Part shown: piece by piece, positions 1 to 6,856 of the stretch
Layout of the letters: every line of letters begins with the position of its first letter
Numbering within the stretch: position 1 is the first letter of the stretch
NCBI GenBank assembly: GCA_946482595.1
Contig: CAMLSD010000110.1
Location: 1 to 14,813, forward strand
Reading direction: 5' to 3'
Origin: an uncultured Comamonadaceae bacterium
Lineage (GTDB): Bacteria; Pseudomonadota; Gammaproteobacteria; Burkholderiales; Burkholderiaceae
DNA: 14,813 bases
The notes under the pieces: generated by a model
Seen by the model: only the letters and a program-made list of their open reading frames with translations
Told to the model about the DNA's origin: nothing
The model's database searches: none
Position numbers and translations under genes: made by a program

Positions 1-673
1 CGGCGCGCAGGTCCTCGTCGCGGAAGCACTTGGTGATCTGGTAGTAGCGGTCGAAACCGGCCACCATCAGCAGCTGCTTGAACAGCTGCGGCGACTGCGG
101 CAGCGCAAAGAACTGGCCGTCATGCACGCGGCTGGGCACGAGGTAGTCGCGCGCACCTTCGGGCGTGCTTTTCGTGAGCATCGGCGTCTCGATGTCGACA
201 AAACCGTTGGCATCGAGGAACTTGCGCACCTCCATCGACACCCGGTAGCGCAGCATCAGGTTCTTCTGCATGTACGGGCGGCGCAGGTCCAGCACCCGGT
301 GCGTGAGGCGGGTGGTTTCCGACAGGTTCTCGTCGTCGATCTGGAACGGCGGGGTGACGCTGGGGTTCAGCACCTCCAGCTCATGGCAGAGCACCTCGAC
401 CTTGCCGCTGGTGAGGTTGGCGTTTTCGGTACCGGCCGGGCGCGGGCGCACCTTGCCGACCACCTTCAGGCAGAACTCGTTGCGCACACCTTCGGCCACC
501 TTGAACATCTCGGGACGATCGGGGTCGCAGACGATCTGCACCAAGCCTTCGCGATCACGCAGGTCGATGAAGATCACGCCGCCGTGGTCGCGGCGGCGAT
601 GGGCCCAGCCCATCAGGGTCACGGTCTGCTCCATCAGCGCTTCGCTGACCAGGCCGGCATAGGTTGTTCGCAT
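1..673 (-). CDS. aspS: Aspartate--tRNA ligase, N-terminal part (cut by window edge)
   Basis: Charges tRNA with aspartate in the cytoplasm. Only the first 224 residues are in the window. The protein opens with MRTTYAGLV, has the N-terminal OB-fold anticodon-binding domain (about residues 1-105, with [11 protein letters not shown] at 22-32 and FIDLRDREG around 35-43), then the start of the class II catalytic domain ([33 protein letters not shown]). It ends inside motif 2 at FRDEDLRA. Bacterial AspRS is about 590-600 residues, so roughly 60% lies beyond base 1. The ATG at 673 has a GGAG Shine-Dalgarno seven bases upstream. It follows DUF502 and fmdB genes on the same strand, an arrangement I know from betaproteobacteria. 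His30 and Gly81 match the non-discriminating type of AspRS, which also charges tRNA-Asn. Family assignment is very secure; the tRNA specificity is inferred. Confidence 0.97.
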   Translation of the reverse strand, partial: MRTTYAGLVSEALMEQTVTLMGWAHRRRDHGGVIFIDLRDREGLVQIVCDPDRPEMFKVAEGVRNEFCLKVVGKVRPRPAGTENANLTSGKVEVLCHELEVLNPSVTPPFQIDDENLSETTRLTHRVLDLRRPYMQKNLMLRYRVSMEVRKFLDANGFVDIETPMLTKSTPEGARDYLVPSRVHDGQFFALPQSPQLFKQLLMVAGFDRYYQITKCFRDEDLRA

Positions 674-680
674 TGTCTTG

Positions 681-684
681 CTCC
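681..684 (-). promoter_or_regulatory. Shine-Dalgarno of aspS
   Basis: GGAG on the minus strand, seven bases before the ATG at 673. It supports that start over any alternative. The 141-base gap from the DUF502 stop holds no clear promoter; a weak GGCTG/CAGCC hairpin lies at 768-783. Confidence 0.6.
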
Positions 685-814
685 AGCAGGAATTTCAGGG
701 CCGAGTTCCGGGCACGAGGCGCATCAGGAGTTCGGCGGGTTCTTCGTGTTCGTCAGTCCGGGCGGGGGGCTGTGCGGGCAGCCTCAGGGCCGGTCGTGTG
801 CCTTGCGACCAGCC

Positions 815-1480
815 CTAGGGATTTCGCCCCGGTTCGGCGATGGGCCGTGCCTGCGCATCGAGCAGCGCAGGCGGCGCGACGACACCCATCGAGATGATGT
901 ACTTCAGGGCCTCGTCGACGCTCATGCTCAGTTCGATCACGTCGGCCTTGGGCACCATGAGAAAGAATCCGGAGGTCGGGTTGGGCGTGGTGGGCACGTA
1001 GACGCTGAGGTAGTCCTCGGCGTGCAGATGATTGGCCACCTCGCCGCCGGGCCGCCCGGTGACAAAGGCGATCGTCCAGGAGCCATGGCGGGGGTACTGG
1101 ATCAGCACCGCCTCCCGGAAGGCATTGCCGCTGCTCGAGAACAGGGTGTCCGACACCTGCTTGACCGACACATAGATCGACTTGACGATCGGGATGTTGG
1201 ACAGCACACGGTGCCATTGGTCGAGCCACCACTGGCCGAAGATGTTGGCCACGAACACGCCGGTGAGCAGCATGCCCACCAGCATCAGCAGCACCCCGAG
1301 GAACGGGATGCTCTTGATGCGCCCGAGCGCATCGGCGATCGACACCGGCACCACCGCCTGCAGCCCGGTGAGCAGCCAGACGAACACGCCGTCGAGCAGC
1401 CCCACCACCCACAGCAGCACCCACACCGTGATAGCCAGCGGCAGCCAGACCAGCAGGCCGGTGATGATGTACTTCTTCAT
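815..1480 (-). CDS. DUF502 family two-helix membrane protein
   Basis: A 221-residue inner-membrane protein of the DUF502 family, whose biochemical role is not established. It begins MKKYIITGLLVWLPLAITVW, with a first membrane helix at about residues 4-29 and a second at about 58-80 (IPFLGVLLMLVGMLLTGVFV). The conserved soluble part follows: IPIVKSIYVSVKQVSDTLF, then a segment around AFVTGRPGG and VYVPTTPNPTSGFFLMVP, then the SMSVDEALKYIISMGVVAP stretch that typifies the family. The C-terminal 20 residues are proline- and alanine-rich. No clear Shine-Dalgarno precedes the ATG. The gene starts 42 bases after fmdB and lies 141 bases before aspS, so it is probably cotranscribed with both. Family call is firm from motif content; function is unknown. 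Confidence 0.9.
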   Translation of the reverse strand: MKKYIITGLLVWLPLAITVWVLLWVVGLLDGVFVWLLTGLQAVVPVSIADALGRIKSIPFLGVLLMLVGMLLTGVFVANIFGQWWLDQWHRVLSNIPIVKSIYVSVKQVSDTLFSSSGNAFREAVLIQYPRHGSWTIAFVTGRPGGEVANHLHAEDYLSVYVPTTPNPTSGFFLMVPKADVIELSMSVDEALKYIISMGVVAPPALLDAQARPIAEPGRNP

Positions 1481-1522
1481 GAAGGGGCGCGGCCGGTGGC
1501 GAGCGGTGTCACGGTGGGCCGA

Positions 1523-1876
1523 TCAGTGGCAGGCGCAGGAGGTGCCGCAGCCCCCGGCCGCGGCAGAACCGCTGGTCGAGGTGCTGTCGCCACCGGACGA
1601 GGCGGCAGCCGGCGTCGCGGCACTGCCTGACTCGCCGGTACTGGCGGCGGTGGACTCGCCCGCCGGCTTGGCCGGCGCGGACGTGCCGCCCGAACCACCG
1701 CGGAAATCAGTCACGTACCAGCCCGAACCCTTGAGCTGGAACCCGGCAGCGGTGACCTGCTTGCGGTAAGTGGAGGCACCGCAGGCCGGGCACTGCGTCA
1801 GCACCGGATCGGAGATCTTCTGGAGAACGTCCTGCCCATGCCCGCAGGACTCGCACTTGTAAGCGTAGATCGGCAT
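1523..1876 (-). CDS. FmdB family zinc-ribbon protein
   Basis: A small 117-residue protein of the FmdB/regulatory zinc-ribbon family. The N-terminus MPIYAYKCESCGHGQDVLQK carries a CxxC at Cys8/Cys11, matched by CPAC at Cys29/Cys32, the usual four-cysteine zinc site. A conserved FQLKGSGWYVTDFRG segment follows at about residues 46-60. The remaining half is low complexity (Gly, Ser, Ala, Thr) and ends in a cysteine/histidine cluster, CGTSCACH. The family name comes from a formamidase-associated regulator; a DNA-binding role for this member is not shown. It has a good Shine-Dalgarno (GAGG, five bases before ATG) and a TATAAT box upstream, and probably heads the fmdB-DUF502-aspS unit. Family call is strong; function uncertain. 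Confidence 0.92.
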   Translation of the reverse strand: MPIYAYKCESCGHGQDVLQKISDPVLTQCPACGASTYRKQVTAAGFQLKGSGWYVTDFRGGSGGTSAPAKPAGESTAASTGESGSAATPAAASSGGDSTSTSGSAAAGGCGTSCACH

Positions 1877-1881
1877 ATTGA

Positions 1882-1915
1882 CCTCAGGGGGACGAAGGAA
1901 AAACCTGCAATTATA
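1882..1915 (-). promoter_or_regulatory. Likely promoter -10 box and Shine-Dalgarno of fmdB
   Basis: In the 69-base gap between the symporter stop and fmdB, the minus strand reads a perfect TATAAT (1915 to 1910). GAGG at 1885-1882 lies five bases before the ATG. I see no good -35 hexamer 16-18 bases upstream, where the sequence is GC-rich and runs into the symporter stop. The -10 match in such GC-rich DNA is notable but not proof. If real, it drives fmdB-DUF502-aspS independently of the symporter. Confidence 0.45.
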
Positions 1916-1945
1916 GATCGCCCCACCCGAGACCCGCCCCGGCGC

Positions 1946-3394
1946 TCAGGCAAGGTGCGATTTCATCTCGGCCCGGTCCACCATCAGTTGCGGCATCAGC
2001 GAGCCGATCAGCATGCCGACGCCGGCGGCGAACAACCCCGCCAGCTGGGCCGGGAAGGCCTCGCCCCACTCCGCGACGAAGGTGAAGGCCGCCCACAGGC
2101 CGATGCCCGCGACGATCGAGAACACCGCACCCTGCGTGGTGGCACGCTTCCAGAACAGGCCGCAGGCCAGCGGGATGAAGGCACCGACCAGCGTGATCTG
2201 GTAGGCGCTGGCCACCATGTCGTAGATGGGCTTGCCTTCGGCCCAGAAGGCGTACAGCAGCACGAACATCGTGAACAGCACCACGGTGATGCGCATGGCC
2301 AGCAGCATCTGGCGGTCGCTCATGCCGGGGCGGAAGTTCTTGAAGATGTTCTCGACGAAGATCGTCGAGGGGGCCAGCAGCGTGGCCGAGGCGGTGGACA
2401 TGATGGCCGCCAGCAGCGCCCCGAAGAAGAACACCTGAGCGACCAGTGGCATGTGTTCCATGATCAGCGCGGGCAGCACCTTCTGGGGGTCGTCGGCCAG
2501 CAGGGTCTTGGCCTCCTCCGGCATGATGACCAGCGCGCTGGTCACGATGAACATCGGCACCAGGCCCACCAGCAGGTACAGCACCCCGCCGATGATGGGG
2601 CCGCGCTGCGCCACGCTCGCGTCCTTGGACGACATCACCCGCTGGAACACGTCCTGCTGCGGGATCGACCCGAGCATCAGCGTCACCGCCGCCCCGATGA
2701 AAAACAGCCAGTCCTTCAGCGTGGTCTCGGGGAGCAGCCGGAACAGGTCACGGTTCTCGGCCACGGCGATCACCTTGTCGGCCCCGCCAGCCAGGTCGCT
2801 GGCCAGCACCGCGATGGCCACCAGCCCCACGACGATGATGACCATCTGGAACAGGTCGGTCAGCGCGACCGACCACATGCCGCCGAACAAGGTGTAGAAG
2901 AGCACGATGGCCGTGCCCATGATCATGCCGGTCGACACCGGGATCGCACCCTGGCTCAGCAGGTTGAACACCAGGCCGAGCGCGGTGACCTGCGCAGCCA
3001 CCCAGCCCAGGTAGCTCAGCAGGATCATCAGCGAACACAAGGCCTCGACCACCGGACCGAAACGCTTGCGATAGAAGTCCCCGATCGTCAGCAGGGTCAT
3101 CTTGTACAGGCGGTAGGCGAAAAACAGGCCCACGAAGATCAGGCAGAACGAGGACCCGATCGGATCCTCGATCACGGCATTGAAGCCGCCCTCGACGAAC
3201 TTGGCGCTCACGCCCAGCACCAGCTCCGAGCCGAACCAGGTCGCGAAGGTGGTGGCAACGATGATGTAGAGCGGCAGGCTGCGGCCCGCCACGGCGTAGT
3301 CGGCCGTGCTCTTGACGCGGGTGGCGGCGTACAGGCCGATCCCGATGGACGCCAGCAGGTACAGCGCGATGAAGCCGATCAAGGTGGTGTTCAT
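1946..3394 (-). CDS. Sodium:solute symporter (SSS family)
   Basis: A 482-residue inner-membrane transporter of the SSS family (LeuT fold), coupling sodium uptake to an organic solute. It starts MNTTLIGFIALYLLASIGIG with the first helix at once, then ADYAVAGRSLPLYIIVATTFATWFG, the usual TM1-TM2 core. The family signature region FGGMWSVALTDLFQM lies near residues 170-184, and STASATLLAPST near 333-344 corresponds to the sodium-site helix (TM8) of PutP-like proteins. About 12-13 hydrophobic segments are visible and the length is typical. Reading continues upstream to a TTG at 3502, but those 36 residues are not membrane-like and lack a Shine-Dalgarno, so I prefer the ATG at 3394, although it too has only a poor ribosome site. 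The substrate (proline, choline, other) cannot be told. It separates ubiB from fmdB and has its own likely promoter. Confidence 0.93.
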   Translation of the reverse strand: MNTTLIGFIALYLLASIGIGLYAATRVKSTADYAVAGRSLPLYIIVATTFATWFGSELVLGVSAKFVEGGFNAVIEDPIGSSFCLIFVGLFFAYRLYKMTLLTIGDFYRKRFGPVVEALCSLMILLSYLGWVAAQVTALGLVFNLLSQGAIPVSTGMIMGTAIVLFYTLFGGMWSVALTDLFQMVIIVVGLVAIAVLASDLAGGADKVIAVAENRDLFRLLPETTLKDWLFFIGAAVTLMLGSIPQQDVFQRVMSSKDASVAQRGPIIGGVLYLLVGLVPMFIVTSALVIMPEEAKTLLADDPQKVLPALIMEHMPLVAQVFFFGALLAAIMSTASATLLAPSTIFVENIFKNFRPGMSDRQMLLAMRITVVLFTMFVLLYAFWAEGKPIYDMVASAYQITLVGAFIPLACGLFWKRATTQGAVFSIVAGIGLWAAFTFVAEWGEAFPAQLAGLFAAGVGMLIGSLMPQLMVDRAEMKSHLA

Positions 3395-3518
3395 GGTGTC
3401 ACGAAGAAATGCTTGCCCGAAACCGAAGGCGGTGCCCGCTCGAACATGCACGATGAGTGCCAGGCCCCGCCTCACCCATGGACTCCCCTGACCCGGTGCC
3501 AAAGTCCACTGGGCCGCG

Positions 3519-3546
3519 AGTGTAACGGGCTGGCTCGGGGACGCAA
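3519..3546 (-). promoter_or_regulatory. Candidate sigma70-type promoter of the symporter gene
   Basis: In the 183-base gap after ubiB the minus strand reads TTGCGT (3546-3541), a 16-base spacer, then TACACT (3524-3519). Four of six -10 bases match consensus, and the -35 keeps TTG. The start point would fall near 3512, giving a leader of roughly 120 bases before the ATG at 3394. Eye-level match only. Confidence 0.4.
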
Positions 3547-3577
3547 CCCGTATCGGCCTTGATCGTGCGGAACGGAC

Positions 3578-5125
3578 CTACCAGGGACGCAGGTGGAGCA
3601 CGCCCTGCACGACCAGCAGGCCTGCGCCCATCACGACGGCCAGCACGATCAGGGTCTTGAGCAGGCGGTTGGTGCGGCGCTGCTCGGCCAGCAGCGCCTG
3701 CAGGTCGACGCCGGCGCCTTGCCGTTCCAGGGCGTGATGCACCAGTCTGGGCAGCTCGGGCAGCATCTTGGCGTAGCGCGGGGCCTCGTTGCGCAGGCGC
3801 TCGACCAGGCCGCGCCAGCCGATCTGGTCGTTCATCCAGCGCTCCAGGAAGGGCTTGGCCGTGCTCCAGAGGTCCAGGTCGGGATCGAGCTGGCGGCCCA
3901 GGCCCTCGACGTTGAGCAGTGTCTTCTGCAGCAGCACCAGCTGAGGCTGGATCTCGACGTTGAAACGACGCGAGGTCTGGAACAGCCGCAGCAGGACCTG
4001 GCCGAGCGAGATGTCCTTCAGAGGGCGGTCGAAGTGCGGCTCGCAGCAGGCGCGGATGGCGCCTTCGAGCTCGTCGACCCGGGTCGAGGGCGGCACCCAG
4101 CCGCTTTCAATGTGGAGTTCGGCCACGCGCTTGTAGTCACGGCGGAAGAACGCGATGAAGTTCTGCGCCAGGTATTCCTTGTCGTATTCGGTCAACGTGC
4201 CGATGATGCCGAAGTCCAGCGCGATGTAGCGCCCGAAGGTGGCCGGCGCCACGCTCACCTGGATGTTGCCCGGGTGCATGTCGGCATGGAAAAAGCCGTC
4301 GCGGAAGACCTGGGTGAAGAAGATCGTGACCCCGTCGCGCGCCAGCTTGCGGATGTCCACACCGGCCTCGCGCAGGCGACCCACCTGGCTGATCGGCACG
4401 CCCTTCATCCGCTCCATCACGATCACCTGTTCGGTGCACAGGTCCCAGACCATCTCGGGCACCATCACCAGGTTCAGGCCGTCCATATTGCGGCGAAGCT
4501 GGGCCGCATTGGCCGCCTCACGCACGAGGTCGAGCTCGTCATGGAGGTACTTGTCGAACTCGGCCACCACCTCGCGCGGCTTCAGCCGCTTGCCGTCGGC
4601 CCAGAAGCGCTCGACCCAGGAGGCCAGCGTGCGCATCAGGCCGAGGTCCTCGTCGATCACCCGCAACATGCCGGGGCGCAGCACCTTGACGGCCACCTCG
4701 CGACCATCGCGCAGCACCGCAAAGTGCACCTGGGCGATCGACGCACTGGCCACCGGCTCACGGTCGAAGCTCACGAACACCTGGTCGAGGGTGCGACCGA
4801 AGGCTTTTTCGACCATCGCAACCGACTGGTCCCCGGGAAACGGTGGCACGCGATCCTGAAGGAGGGCCAGCTCGTCGGCCACATCACCGGGGAGCAGGTC
4901 GCGACGGGTGGACAGCACCTGGCCGAACTTGACGAAGATCGGGCCCAGGTGTTCCAGCGCCAGGCGCAGCCGCTGCCCGCGCGGTGCCTCCAGGCGCCGT
5001 CCGAGCGCAAACAGCTGGCCCAGGCTGCGCAGCCACCGCTGGCGAAGTTCGCCCACGGCGATCTGGTCCAGGCCGAAGCGCAGGACCGTCAGAACGATGA
5101 TTGACAGGCGAAGCAGGCGCCTCAT
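3578..5125 (-). CDS. ubiB: Ubiquinone biosynthesis protein UbiB (ABC1/ADCK-like kinase fold)
   Basis: A 515-residue atypical protein-kinase-like ATPase that supports aerobic ubiquinone biosynthesis at the inner membrane. Key motifs are present: the family-specific KxGQ as FVKFGQ (residues 66-69), the alanine-rich nucleotide loop ASASIAQVH (126-134), the invariant lysine in VAVKVLRP (Lys147), the catalytic-loop equivalent HADMHPGNI (280-288) and LDFG (303-306). A C-terminal membrane helix lies at about 488-509 ([20 protein letters not shown]). E. coli UbiB is slightly longer at 546. The ATG at 5125 overlaps the ubiJ stop codon as ATGA, which indicates translational coupling and decides the start. 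The frame stays open further upstream, but that stretch overlaps ubiJ and has no family match. Confidence 0.96.
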   Translation of the reverse strand: MRRLLRLSIIVLTVLRFGLDQIAVGELRQRWLRSLGQLFALGRRLEAPRGQRLRLALEHLGPIFVKFGQVLSTRRDLLPGDVADELALLQDRVPPFPGDQSVAMVEKAFGRTLDQVFVSFDREPVASASIAQVHFAVLRDGREVAVKVLRPGMLRVIDEDLGLMRTLASWVERFWADGKRLKPREVVAEFDKYLHDELDLVREAANAAQLRRNMDGLNLVMVPEMVWDLCTEQVIVMERMKGVPISQVGRLREAGVDIRKLARDGVTIFFTQVFRDGFFHADMHPGNIQVSVAPATFGRYIALDFGIIGTLTEYDKEYLAQNFIAFFRRDYKRVAELHIESGWVPPSTRVDELEGAIRACCEPHFDRPLKDISLGQVLLRLFQTSRRFNVEIQPQLVLLQKTLLNVEGLGRQLDPDLDLWSTAKPFLERWMNDQIGWRGLVERLRNEAPRYAKMLPELPRLVHHALERQGAGVDLQALLAEQRRTNRLLKTLIVLAVVMGAGLLVVQGVLHLRPW

Positions 5126-5655
5126 GCAGACGGCCGCTGCGTCGACGCTGCACCGGCCAGACGCAGCAGGGCCGACAGGCCGGTGCGCAGGCCTTCGCCG
5201 AGACGGCGCAGCACCACCGCCAGCTGGCGGCCGGGGCCGTCGCCGAACACCCGGGCAAGGTCGTCCTCGATGTCCCAGCGCAGGTTGTCCATCAGCCAGG
5301 CCGCCGTGGCTGCCAATTGGACGTCGCCCTGCACCGACAGGCCGCTGCGGTCGCCGGCCAGCCACTGGGTGGCCAGGCGCATCGGGTTGCCGGCATCCAC
5401 CCCCAGGCGCAGGCCGGCCGAAGCGGGGTCGGCTGTGCTCACTTCGAGCAGGCCGGCCGGCGTGATCTGCCAGACCGCCGGCGGCGGAGCGGGCAGCAGC
5501 GGGGGGCCATCGTCGAACACGAGTGCCACCGTCTGGCCGACATGAGCCTGCAGCCGCGCGGTGGCCGCGGGCTCGGCGGCCAGCACATGGTTGACAGCCA
5601 GGGTGAGGCGGTCGAGGACGGCCGGCCCGAGGAGCGACGTGAGGGGTTCAAGCAT
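5122..5655 (-). CDS. ubiJ: Ubiquinone biosynthesis accessory factor UbiJ (SCP2 domain)
   Basis: A 177-residue SCP2-like lipid-binding protein that helps the ubiquinone biosynthesis complex; in E. coli UbiJ works with UbiK. The protein starts [20 protein letters not shown]. It has the central SCP2-like strands [20 protein letters not shown] and the [20 protein letters not shown] segment typical of UbiJ, followed by [20 protein letters not shown]. coli UbiJ is about 200 residues. Identification rests on this motif order and on the ATGA overlap with ubiB, its usual partner. No Shine-Dalgarno precedes the ATG, and a TACAAT box ends only seven bases upstream, so the mRNA may be leaderless. An open extension upstream of 5655 crosses the divergent galE start and is rejected. 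ubiE, often next to these genes, is not here. Confidence 0.85.
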   Translation of the reverse strand: MLEPLTSLLGPAVLDRLTLAVNHVLAAEPAATARLQAHVGQTVALVFDDGPPLLPAPPPAVWQITPAGLLEVSTADPASAGLRLGVDAGNPMRLATQWLAGDRSGLSVQGDVQLAATAAWLMDNLRWDIEDDLARVFGDGPGRQLAVVLRRLGEGLRTGLSALLRLAGAASTQRPSA

Positions 5656-5662
5656 GGCCGCG

Positions 5663-5668
5663 ATTGTA
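5663..5668 (-). promoter_or_regulatory. Candidate -10 box of ubiJ-ubiB
   Basis: TACAAT on the minus strand (5668 to 5663), with only seven bases between it and the ubiJ ATG. Transcription would begin at or next to the A of the start codon. No TTGACA-like hexamer stands at 16-18 bases; TTGAAA lies at 13 bases, too close for an ordinary spacer. Confidence 0.4.
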
Positions 5669-5671
5669 GGC

Positions 5672-5709
5672 GCCCCCCCTGTTTCAACGGGGGCCCCCTC
5701 AAGCGAGGG
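5672..5709 (-). repeat. G/C-run palindromic element with CGCTTGAG, ubiJ/galE intergenic
   Basis: Read on the minus strand, it holds CCCTC/GAGGG arms (5709-5705 and 5700-5696) around CGCTTGAG, then GGGGGCCCCC, a short A/T-containing bridge and a run of seven G. It resembles the element at 9366-9393, which also has CGCTTGAG followed by a G run and a C run. It lies where the upstream part of the ubiJ promoter would be. Role unknown: operator, transcript hairpin or dispersed intergenic repeat. The rest of this 109-base divergent gap shows only a weak GAGAAT-type -10 candidate for galE near 5734-5739. Confidence 0.4.
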
Positions 5710-5764
5710 TGGGAAAGCACCCTGCGGGTTTGGGAGAATCGCCACTCCACCCGCCCAGGCACCC

Positions 5765-6784
5765 ATGACCCGCATCCTGCTCACCGGCGCCACCGGATAC
5801 ATCGGCTCCCACACCTGGCTGGCCCTGCTGGAAGCCGGGCATGAGGTTGTCGGTGTCGACAACTTCGCCAATAGTTCGCCCCAGGTGCTCGATCGCCTGG
5901 AACGCATCTCGGGGCAACGCCCCGACTTCGTCGAGGCCGACGTCGGGCAGCCCGCCGAGCTGCAGCGTGTGCTGGCCGCCCGCGAATTCACTGCCGTGGT
6001 GCATTTCGCGGCACACAAGTCGGTGGGCGAATCGACCCGCCGGCCGCTCGAGTACTACCGCAACAACATCGGCGGTCTGCTGGGCGTGGCCGAGGCGATG
6101 GACGCGCAGGGCCTGCGCCGTCTGGTATTCAGCTCGTCGGCCACGGTGTACGGCCAGCCCGAACGCCTGCCGATCCCCGAGGATGCCGCCCGCTCGACGA
6201 CCAACCCCTATGGCACGACCAAGCTGGTCGGCGAGCAGCTCCTGCACGAACTGGCGGCCTGCGACCCGCGCTGGCACATCGCCTGCCTGCGCTACTTCAA
6301 CCCGGTGGGCGCGCACCCGAGCGGGCTGATCGGCGAGGACCCGCGCGGCATCCCGAACAACCTGATGCCCTTCGTCAGCCAGGTCGCCGTGGGCAAGCGC
6401 GCCCGGCTGCAGGTTTTTGGTGGCGACTACCCCACCCCGGACGGCACCGGCGTGCGCGACTACATCCACGTGATGGACCTGGCCGCGGGCCATGTCGCCG
6501 CCGTGCGCCACCTGATCGAACGCGAGCGCTCGATCACGGTCAACCTGGGCACCGGCCGCGGCTACAGCGTGCTCGAGGTGATCCGAGCCTTCGAGGCCGC
6601 GAGCGGCCGTCCGGTGCCGTATGACATCGTGGCGCGCCGCCCCGGCGACGTGGCCGCCTGCTATGCCGATGCCAGCCTGGCGGCGCGCGAGCTCGACTGG
6701 ACCGCCAGGCGCGGCCTGGACGAAATGTGCACCGACGCCTGGCGCTGGCAGCAGGCCCACCCCGAGGGCTTCGGCACCTCATGA
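5765..6784 (+). CDS. galE: UDP-glucose 4-epimerase GalE
   Basis: A 339-residue cytoplasmic NAD-dependent extended SDR enzyme that interconverts UDP-glucose and UDP-galactose. The Rossmann motif TGATGYIGS is at residues 7-15. The catalytic residues sit at E. coli numbering: Ser124 in FSSSATVYG, and Tyr149 and Lys153 in NPYGTTK. The UDP-sugar-binding regions RYFNPVGAHPSG and PTPDGTGVRDYIHVMDLA are intact. Length equals the E. coli enzyme (338) plus one. Position 299, the substrate gatekeeper (Tyr in E. coli), is Cys here, so N-acetylated UDP-sugars may also be accepted; that is inference. The ATG at 5765 fits the family N-terminus exactly; the upstream open frame is spurious. It is followed by ugd after 72 bases and likely cotranscribed, providing precursors for the glycan genes downstream. 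Confidence 0.96.
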   Translation: MTRILLTGATGYIGSHTWLALLEAGHEVVGVDNFANSSPQVLDRLERISGQRPDFVEADVGQPAELQRVLAAREFTAVVHFAAHKSVGESTRRPLEYYRNNIGGLLGVAEAMDAQGLRRLVFSSSATVYGQPERLPIPEDAARSTTNPYGTTKLVGEQLLHELAACDPRWHIACLRYFNPVGAHPSGLIGEDPRGIPNNLMPFVSQVAVGKRARLQVFGGDYPTPDGTGVRDYIHVMDLAAGHVAAVRHLIERERSITVNLGTGRGYSVLEVIRAFEAASGRPVPYDIVARRPGDVAACYADASLAARELDWTARRGLDEMCTDAWRWQQAHPEGFGTS

Positions 6785-6793
6785 CCCTGCGCT

Positions 6794-6813
6794 GCCACGC
6801 CGAAGTGCGTGGC
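6794..6813 (+). other. Hairpin between galE and ugd
   Basis: A perfect 7-bp GC-rich stem, GCCACGC/GCGTGGC, closes a CGAAGT loop. It begins ten bases after the galE stop and has no T-run. It may act as an mRNA stability or processing element, or as a weak attenuator between the two genes. Confidence 0.45.
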
Positions 6814-6845
6814 GCGCCTGCCCCGAACCCATCATGCCCCCCTAC

Positions 6846-6850
6846 GGAGA
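6846..6850 (+). promoter_or_regulatory. Shine-Dalgarno that sets a TTG start for ugd
   Basis: GGAGA six bases before the TTG at 6857. The nearest upstream ATG (6809) would add a 16-residue tail not seen in this family and has no ribosome site, so the TTG is preferred. Confidence 0.7.
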
Positions 6851-6856
6851 ACCATC

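Noticed and set aside
122..1630. A 502-codon open frame opposite aspS, DUF502 and part of fmdB
   Set aside because: It spans three real genes and the gaps between them, with shadow-like composition.
1838..3562. A 574-codon open frame on the plus strand opposite the symporter gene
   Set aside because: Its product is almost only His, Gln, Arg, Asp and Gly, the usual result of reading the complement of a GC-rich membrane-protein gene. The opposite strand encodes a clear SSS transporter.
3593..5104. A 503-codon open frame opposite ubiB
   Set aside because: Same kind of His/Gln/Arg-rich shadow; ubiB on the other strand has all its family motifs.
5126..5365. An 80-residue N-terminal extension of UbiB
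   Set aside because: It lies wholly inside ubiJ, is Arg/Pro/Gly-rich, and the ATGA overlap gives the natural start.
5673..5679. A run of seven C/G near ubiJ as a phase-variable tract
   Set aside because: It is short, outside the coding region, and not placed where a length change would clearly switch a gene; GC-rich background explains it.
5561..5764. An N-terminal extension of GalE
   Set aside because: It overlaps ubiJ on the other strand, and the GalE family begins exactly at the ATG at 5765 (MTRILLTGATGYIG).
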